Origin: Ottelia alismoides
Lineage: Eukaryota > Streptophyta > Magnoliopsida > Alismatales > Hydrocharitaceae
Direction: 5' to 3'
Assembly (NCBI GenBank): GCA_037367405.1
Contig: JAZKJV010010616.1
Coordinates: 273,501 to 337,500, forward strand
DNA length: 64,000 bases
The first letter of the stretch is position 1; every line of letters starts with the position of its first letter. Below the pieces are notes generated by a model. That model saw nothing but the letters and a program-made list of their open reading frames with translations. It made no database searches and had not been told where the DNA came from. Positions 57,781 through 64,000 of the stretch are shown in pieces. Both the position numbers and the translations under genes were made by a program.

Positions 57781-59086
57781 TCACGCAAAATGAATAGGGG
57801 CAACATCAACGACCCGCGGCTCATGATCTAGAAATGGCTTGAGCCGCTGGCCGTTCACTCGAAAGGTACTCTCAGAAGACAACTCAAAAATATCAATGCT
57901 CCCGTTGTCGTGTACCTTTCTCACAAGATAAGGTCCTTCCATTTGCTCTGTAGCTTCCTTGGAAATAGGCGAAGCCTAGCATCAAACAACCATACTCTCT
58001 GTCCAGGCTCGAAATACTTGTGGCTGATATGAGAATCATGCCACTCTTTCACTCTCTCCTAATACTGCAGGCTGTTTGAGAAGGCGACATCACGAAGCTC
58101 CTCCAGGGCTGCTAACTCTGCCCTCCTCTGCTCTCCTACACTATCTGGATCCAAAAGAATATCTGTGACTGCCCAAAGTGACTTGTGCCTCAACTCAACA
58201 GGTAAATGGCACGGCTTTCCATAAACGAGGCGAAAGGGAGATGTGCCCAATGGTGTCTTGAAAGATGTCCTATATGCCCACAAAACCGAGTCCAAAAGCT
58301 GTGACCAATCCTTTCGGTCAGGGCGGACGACTTTCTGCAAAATAGTCTTGATCTCCCTGTTCGACACCTCAGCTAGACCATTCGTCTGTGGATGGTATGG
58401 AGTGGCAACTCGATGGTCTATGCCGAACTCGCTAGCAAGTGCCTTTACCTGGTCGTTGATGAAATGAGACCCCCATCTGAAATCAATACTCGAGGTACCC
58501 CGAACTGCGTGATGATGTGCTTCCTCAAAAATCTGCAAACTGTCCTCGCATCAGCGGCTCAGGCGAGGATGGCCTCAACCCAACGATTCACATAGTCTAC
58601 GACCAACAGAATGTACTCGAATCCCTTACTCTTAGGGAATGGACCCATGAAATCGATGCCCCATGCGTCAAAAACCTCACAGAAGTGAATGGGCTGCATC
58701 AGCATCATATCACGCTGTCCACAAGTGCCCATCCTCTGACAGTCAGTACACCTCTTCACGAACTCATCAGAGTCCTTGAATAGGGTAGGCCACCACAAGC
58801 CGGATTGGAGCACTTTCTGTGCCGTTCTCCTCCCAGAATGATGTCCTCCTGCCTCAAGCTTGTGGCAGTAAGTGAGGACGCTATGGTGTTCCTCCTGAGG
58901 AATGCACCTACGCCAGACGCTATCCCCTCCTTCGTGGTAAAGGATGGGATCCTCCCAGTGGTAAGACTTGGCCTTCGCGAGGAAGGTCTCAAGCCTCTGC
59001 CTGGGCCAACCTTGTGGGACTTTCTTAGCAACATGAAAGTTCACAATGTCGGCATACCACAGAAGAGAGGCGATAGCAAGGATCGC
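57781..59086 (-). pseudogene. Element C integrase region of pol
   Basis: The minus strand shows [20 protein letters not shown] and [12 protein letters not shown] (HHCC zinc site), [19 protein letters not shown] (first catalytic aspartate), [19 protein letters not shown] with [19 protein letters not shown] (second aspartate), and [19 protein letters not shown] (glutamate). Then follow [37 protein letters not shown] and a tail with WLFDARLRLFPRKLQSKW, ending at TGA 57781. Breaks: stops at 59084, 58556 (CGA to TGA) and near 58059, and one-base deletions near 58472 and 57938. Otherwise it is complete and close to the family pattern. Confidence 0.9.
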
Positions 59087-59590
59087 CTAATCTGGGAAGG
59101 TCTCACAAATGGGATCAATCTTCTCAGAATCCTCAGGCTGCTCTAAACGGGAGAGATGATCTGCCACCACATTCTTGACTCCAGGCTTATCCTTGATCTC
59201 AATGTCGAACTCCTGGAGTAGAAGGATCCATCTAGTCAGTCTAGCCTTGGCATCCTTCTTTGCCATGAGGTGTCGGATGGCGGTGTGATCTGTATACAAA
59301 GTCATTCTAGATCCAATAATGTATGATCTGAACTTATCTAGGGCGAAGACTACGGCTAGCATCTCCTTCTCTGTGACTGTATAATTCTGTTGCGCGGAAT
59401 CCAATGTGCGGCTAGTGTAGTGAATAGCAAAGGGGACTCCATCCCTCCTCTGTCCTAGCATAGCCCCCATGGAAAAATCGGAGGCATCCATCATGATCTT
59501 GAATGGGAGAGACCAATCTGGTGGCTGGAGGATAGGAGCCTCAACAACACAATGCTTGAGAGTCTCAAACGACGAAAGACACTTGTCATC
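59087..59590 (-). pseudogene. Element C RNase H region of pol
   Basis: The domain is intact within one open frame: [20 protein letters not shown] (first aspartate near 59485), [20 protein letters not shown] then [19 protein letters not shown] (glutamate), [20 protein letters not shown] (aspartate), and [20 protein letters not shown] (last aspartate). All four acidic positions are present, unlike element A, which has VANHLSR. It is part of the same frame as the C-terminal half of the reverse transcriptase. Confidence 0.9.
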
Positions 59591-60650
59591 GACAAGGAAC
59601 TCGGTGTCTTTCGTCAGCAAGTCAGTCAACGGTCGGGCAACCCTACTGAAATCACGAATGAATCGCCGGTAGAAACCAACGTGCCCTAGAAAAGACCGTA
59701 ACTGCCGCAAGTTGGACGGGGGTGTGAGTATTCTAATGACATCAACCTTGGCCGGATCAACCTCCATGCCCCTGTTGGAGATGATGTTGCCAAGCACCGT
59801 CCCTTGAGTCACCATAAAGTGACTCTTCTCCCAAGATAGAACCAAGCGAACCTCTATACATCGCTGAAGTACTCGGTCTAGGCAGTCAAGACAGGAGTCG
59901 AATCCGTCGCCGTAAACTGAGAAATCATCCACGAAGACCTCCAAACACTCCCCTACCATGTCCGAAAAGATCGACAGCATGCATCTCTGAAATGTCGCAG
60001 GGGCATTGCATAGCCCAAATGGCATGCGTCAGACGGCGTATGTGCCAAAGGGATAGGTAAAGGTGGTCTTCTCCTGGTCCTCAGGAGCGATGGCCACCTG
60101 GTTGTAGCCCGAGTACCCATCCAGAAAACAATAATGGCTCTTCCCTGCCAGTCTCTCAATGATCTGATCAATAAAGGGCAGAGGGAAATGATCCTTCTTG
60201 GTGGCCTGGTTGAGTCTCCTGTAGTCAACACAAACCCGCCAAGAAGTGGGTACTCGTGTAGCAATCTCCTCTCCAGACTCGCTGATAACTGTAGTAATGC
60301 CCGTTTTCTTGGGCACCACATGCAAAGGGCTGACCCACTTGGAGTCGGAGATGGGTAGATAAAATCGGCGCTCCACCACTTTGAAATTTCCTTCATGACA
60401 ACCTCTCTCAGATTCGGGTTCAGCCGCCGCTGGAACTCACGCGACGTCTTTGCCTCATCCTCGAGATAGATGTGGTGAGACCACAGAGCCGGACTGATCC
60501 CCTGGAGATCTGCTACGCTCCATCCTATCGCCTTGCGGTTCTTTTCAAGAACCCCCATCAGACGGGATTCTTGCTCTTCAGTCAGATCGGCAGAGATGAT
60601 GACTAGGTACATCTCAGGCTCACCCGCAAGGAACCTATACTTCAACGACG
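59591..60650 (-). pseudogene. Element C reverse transcriptase region of pol
   Basis: Minus strand: [135 protein letters not shown] and the active site [10 protein letters not shown] (about 59907-59935), then [20 protein letters not shown] and [20 protein letters not shown]. Breaks: a one-base deletion at 60353-60355, where element A keeps four G and C has three, and TGA at 60026 in place of an arginine codon before MPFGLC. The order and spacing are those of a full Athila RT. Confidence 0.9.
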
Positions 60651-61270
60651 CAGGAAGCGGCTTCAGCTCTGGACAAACTGGTGCTGGCAAATCTGGCTTT
60701 GAAAGAAGCCGCGTGTATGCTTCCAAATCTGCCCAGGAGGATGAGAACATACTCTCGCAAACTGGATCTGAAGAAGGCTGCTCGACTGAACTGTCTCTGA
60801 TCTGCTCGGCATCTACCTCCTCCCTATCTGCAGGCTCAGTGGAAGTCAAGTCTGCCATGTAATCATCACAATCTGCCCAATCAGACTCTGACTCCGAGGG
60901 ATCTGTGTCATCCAAGGTGGCATCAGTACCACCATTATCACAAAAATCTGTGTCGCGGTCGAGAACCTGCTCTGTTGCCTCTGAAGTATCCTGGACCAGG
61001 AATGTGCTCTCCAGGCTCTCCTCTGCTGTCGTCTCTGTATCAGCGGAATCTGAAAATGAGAGGATGGCCTGTGCTGCTAGGTCTGCCCAAACTGCCTCAT
61101 CGTTTGTGATCACAAAGTCACAGTCCTGGTGGATGTCTAGCCCTGCCTCTGTCAGCTGCTCTGTGTTTGAAGTCGTCTCTGAGCATGATCTGTCTCTGGC
61201 TCTGCTGTCCTCGACCGTCTCTATTTGTACACTTTCGCCCTCGACGCGAAAGTATACCTTCCCGCTATCA
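60651..61270 (-). pseudogene. Element C linker between protease and reverse transcriptase
   Basis: About 200 residues rich in D, E, S and T, in one open frame: GLDIHQDCDFVITNDEAVWA, TETTAEESLESTFLVQDTSE, DNGGTDATLDDTDPSESESD, WADLEAYTRLLSKPDLPAPV. No catalytic motif. It resembles the linker of element A and includes one GGTDAT unit like those in Gag. Probably a disordered spacer. Confidence 0.7.
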
Positions 61271-61640
61271 TGGTCGGTCACTGCCTTGGCTGTGGCCAAG
61301 AACGGGCGACCTAGAATGATGGGGGTATCGGTCACTGACTCAGGGATCTCCATGTCCAACACTACGAAGTCCACGGGGATTGCAGGCCCTGAATCGTGAC
61401 GATAACGTCTCGCAACAACCCCTTCGGCCTCTTGACAGATCGATCAGCAAACTGAAGGACTGTCCTGCTCTGTCTAAGAGTTCCCAACTCGAAGCGAGCG
61501 AGAAGGGCTGCCGGAAGGAGGTTGATCGACGATCCGCTATCTAATAGAGTACGGTCGAACCTCTGCTCTCTGATGTGGCATCTGACATAAGGGGCTCCTG
61601 AATCTGGCCTCTTGGCCGACAGACGGTTCTGGATCGCGAA
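61271..61640 (-). pseudogene. Element C aspartic protease region
   Basis: Minus strand: PYVRCHIREQRFDRTLLD, active site DSGSSINLLPAALLARFELG (aspartate at about 61541), RTVLQFADRSVKRPKGLL, then, after a one-base deletion near 61380, VVLDMEIPESVTDTPIILGR. D-S-G is the classical retroviral-type triad and is intact here, unlike D-N-G in element A. The frameshift separates the flap side from the ILGR motif. Confidence 0.88.
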
Positions 61641-64000
61641 ACACGTGGCTTTCGTCAGCACATGGATCTCTGAGTGGTGGTTCCTCCTCTTCCTCCTGAC
61701 TGTGGTTCTGTCTCTAAGGGAACACTGAAGAAGGGGGATGTGTTGCAAAGCCTCCTGAAGAGTCAGCTGTATGTGAAATCGATCTATCATCTGCTGGCTG
61801 AACTCTTCCCGATCTCTCTTTTTTGGATTTTCTTTTTTCTTCCCCTTCCCCATCTGAAGGGCTCTAGGGAAGGGGATCATAGGGTCCTTCTCAGATGAAG
61901 GACTAGGAAAGAGTCTAGGCGGTTCGACGATCGGATCCACACATACATCATGCACCACAGTGGGACTAGAAGAAAATAAATCCTTTCCTTTATTCACAGA
62001 AATGTTCCGAGATACAGGAGAAGGAAAAACTACATGTCTCTCAGAAGTATGGGTGGCCTCAGTACCACCATCGGCTGGATCGACTGGAAGACTCGCGGCC
62101 TCAGTACCGCACTCTGGCTTGGCAAAATGGGTGGCCTCAGTACCACCTCCTCGAACTGGTGAAACAGCGACCTCAGCACTGTCGGTGGAGTCAGCATCCT
62201 TGGTGGCATCAGTACCACCGTCGTCATCTCTAGAGGCCTCAGTACCGCTCTCCTCCTCCTCGTCGGGCGCTCTGGGAGGATCCTCATGATGTGGCTCAGA
62301 CGAGGCGCCGCCTGCTGGCATCCTACTGCTCCTAAGTGTGACAAAATCAGTATCAAACAGATATCCAGTCATATCACCAAATGCATCACTAGGAGTGGTA
62401 TACTCAGTACAAGCTACCTGCTCAGATTTCTGCTTCAGGCTGTTGGGGTTCGGCTCAATCTGGGAAGGGATGGCGGCCTTCCCTCTCACAATGTCCCCCA
62501 TCTCCTGGCAGAACTCGTCCATCTCCTGTCGAAAAGTAGCCTGCTGGTCTGTGAGAATGCGGGCTATATCATCCAAGACGGGGCTCTCATGGGAGCCCGA
62601 CGGGTAGCCTCTCTGGTAGTGAGGCTGCTGGATCTGCTGCTGTTGCTGAGAGGGGTATGGGTGATGCTGCTGTTGCTGCTGGTGAGGCTGCTCACGCCTC
62701 CAGGACTGTCCCTGCTGATAGGGACGAGGACCATATGACGACTGCTGCTGCTGTGGTGGTGGGTACACTGGGGGCTGCTGCTGCGGCTAGTGCTCTCTCT
62801 GATGGCCGTACTGACCACCCTGTCCTGACGGCTGCTGCTGCGGTTGGGTACCTTCGGTCCCCCACCGGAATCCGGGATGGTCTCGTCGGATACCGAGTTG
62901 AGGGCGGTCATACCAAATCCCATTGACATCGATCAACGGCTCTGCATCGTACTGGGGTGGTGGGAGCACTGCCAAAGGCTGATCCGGCTCGTATACCACC
63001 ATCTGCAAGTCTGGAGATGGTGGTGACTGGTAGGTGGGCTGCGACTGCTGGTACGGCTCCCCCTGTACAAGGTGAACCTGTCTAGGCCGCTGGTGTGAGC
63101 TGGAGCGCTGGGACGAGCTGCTGCTGCTGCCGGAATCGCCTCGCGACTGAAGACGGGGCTGGAAAGCCGTCTGTGCTTCCTGGAGACACATGAGCTGGGT
63201 CTTCATGTCACTTAGAGTCTGTGCCATCTGCTCCATCTGAGTGATGCCCTGGCACTGCTTCTTCTCAATCAGCTCCATCCGATCCAACTTCTCGCTAATG
63301 ATGCCCATGTCCGCAGCTGATGACTCAGCCTATGCTGCTGCTACTGCGGACGAACTGGAAGGACCGACGTCGACCCGTGCTATCCTTTGGTACTGCACAG
63401 GTCCTGGCTGTTGGGGTCTGCCCTGAGTGTACAACCGGGTCTGGGACATCACCATGTAGTTCTCGGCCATCTCCTCGTAGATGGCCCAGACCTGGTCGTG
63501 ATCCTTGGCGAAGTAAGACCCGCCACAAGAAGCGTTCACCAAGCCCTGAAGCTCTGGTGTCAGCCCGGCTGAAAAAGCTCGGCATGAGGTTCGGCTTGGA
63601 AATGTCGTGGTGCGGGCATCTATTAGTCAGCTCTCTGAACCTTTCCCATACCTCATGGAATTGCTTGTTGGGTAGCATGGAGAAGTTGCTGATCAGGGCT
63701 CTCGCGGCATTGGTCCGCCCGAGTGGATGGTACTTATGCAAGTACTCGGCACGGAGCTGCTCCCAAGTGTAGACGAACTTCCCCAGATGTTTCAGCCAGG
63801 TGGCTGCTCTGTCTACCAAAGAGAAGGGGAAGGCAATCATCTTGATGGTATCTTGGTCCACCTGACGATCGTGGACAGTACCGCAAATCATCTCAAACTC
63901 CTGAAGGTGGAGATGAGGCTCCTCACTGGCCAACCCATGGAACCGGGGTAGAAGCTGCAAAGTATTCGGGGGGAACTTGAAGTCCCCCACGATCGCTGGT
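61641..64000 (-). pseudogene. Element C Gag, N-terminus outside window
   Basis: Entering from the right edge: GDFKFPPNTLQLLPRFHGLA, FEMICGTVHDRQVDQDTIK, FPFSLVDRAATWLKHLGKF, NKQFHEVWERFRELTNRCPH (Gag domain). A net one-base insertion near 63570 follows; the frame resumes with GLVNASCGGSYFAKDHDQVW, then a stop at 63330, MGIISEKLDRMELIEKKQCQ (coiled-coil-like), a Q-rich stretch, NGIWYDRPQLGIRRDHPGF, amber at 62787, further Q-rich sequence, and repeated GGTEAT-like units at about 62040-62260. Basic KGKKKENPKKRDREEF leads to the protease. No CCHC knuckle is seen. Confidence 0.87.

Larger units (their letters stand above)
52003..64000 (-). mobile_element. Athila-lineage retrotransposon (element C), right end outside window
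   Basis: Minus-strand element with 3' LTR 52003-55681, polypurine tract, conserved non-coding region with four hairpins, and pol then gag running up to the window edge; its start, leader and 5' LTR lie beyond 64000. It is inserted in the 5' LTR of element B. GTAAT at 51998-52002 would be its left target duplication; the partner is out of view. Its domains are the best preserved in the window, with a few in-frame stops and single-base frameshifts. Confidence 0.88.

Noticed and set aside
60905..61399. 164-codon plus frame opposite element C pol
   Set aside because: Antisense shadow of the serine/acid-rich linker and protease coding sequence.

Overview
This window is non-genic plant DNA built almost entirely from transposable elements inserted into one another. 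The plant-type Ty3/gypsy Athila retrotransposons (tRNA-Asp primer site, long LTRs), a Ty1/copia element, an RTE-clade LINE and a hAT/DUF659 transposase remnant point to a flowering plant with a large genome. I cannot name the species. No intact host gene is visible; the only candidate host sequence is a pair of possible 3'-terminal exons near 9.75 and 10.73 kb.

Layout. 1-7246: a decayed hAT transposase gene on the minus strand, split by a solo Athila-type LTR (446-4095) and by a solo copia LTR (4470-6971). 7755-8705: 3' end of an RTE LINE (minus). 9020-9171: a 152-bp palindromic element. 9172-13191: mostly unassigned DNA with two small tandem duplications and the candidate exons. 13192-15165: a truncated copia LTR of the same family. 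15555-15621: an (AC)n microsatellite. 16473-20422: a plus-strand solo Athila-type LTR with a perfect 5-bp target duplication and an (AT)n tract inside. 20479-46311: a decayed copia element (plus strand) whose gag is interrupted by a complete 18.7-kb Athila element A (24959-43689, minus strand, perfect CCTAC duplication). At about 46312 the copia reverse transcriptase is abruptly joined to a truncated second Athila element B (minus strand). B's 5' LTR is interrupted at 52003 by a third Athila element C (minus strand), which runs off the right edge.

How the parts relate. Elements A, B and C each encode, or once encoded, Gag and, where present, aspartic protease, reverse transcriptase, RNase H and integrase in that order; none is intact. 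C is the best preserved: a few in-frame stops and several single-base frameshifts separate otherwise good domains. A and C share an unusual stretch between pol and the 3' LTR. It contains four successive hairpins whose arms repeat the polypurine-like AAGTATAGGG sequence found beside the 3' LTR, plus conserved non-coding DNA and no recognisable envelope gene. Other patterns worth a second look are a palindromic LTR tip shared by the Athila-type LTRs, an amber codon at the same Gag position in A and C, GGT(D/E)AT peptide repeats in Gag, and a dense series of short perfect palindromes with three-base loops in the copia LTRs.

Insertion order that can be read: hAT before its two solo LTRs; copia before A; B before C. 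All element boundaries and domain calls are from reading the sequence by eye; no database search was possible.
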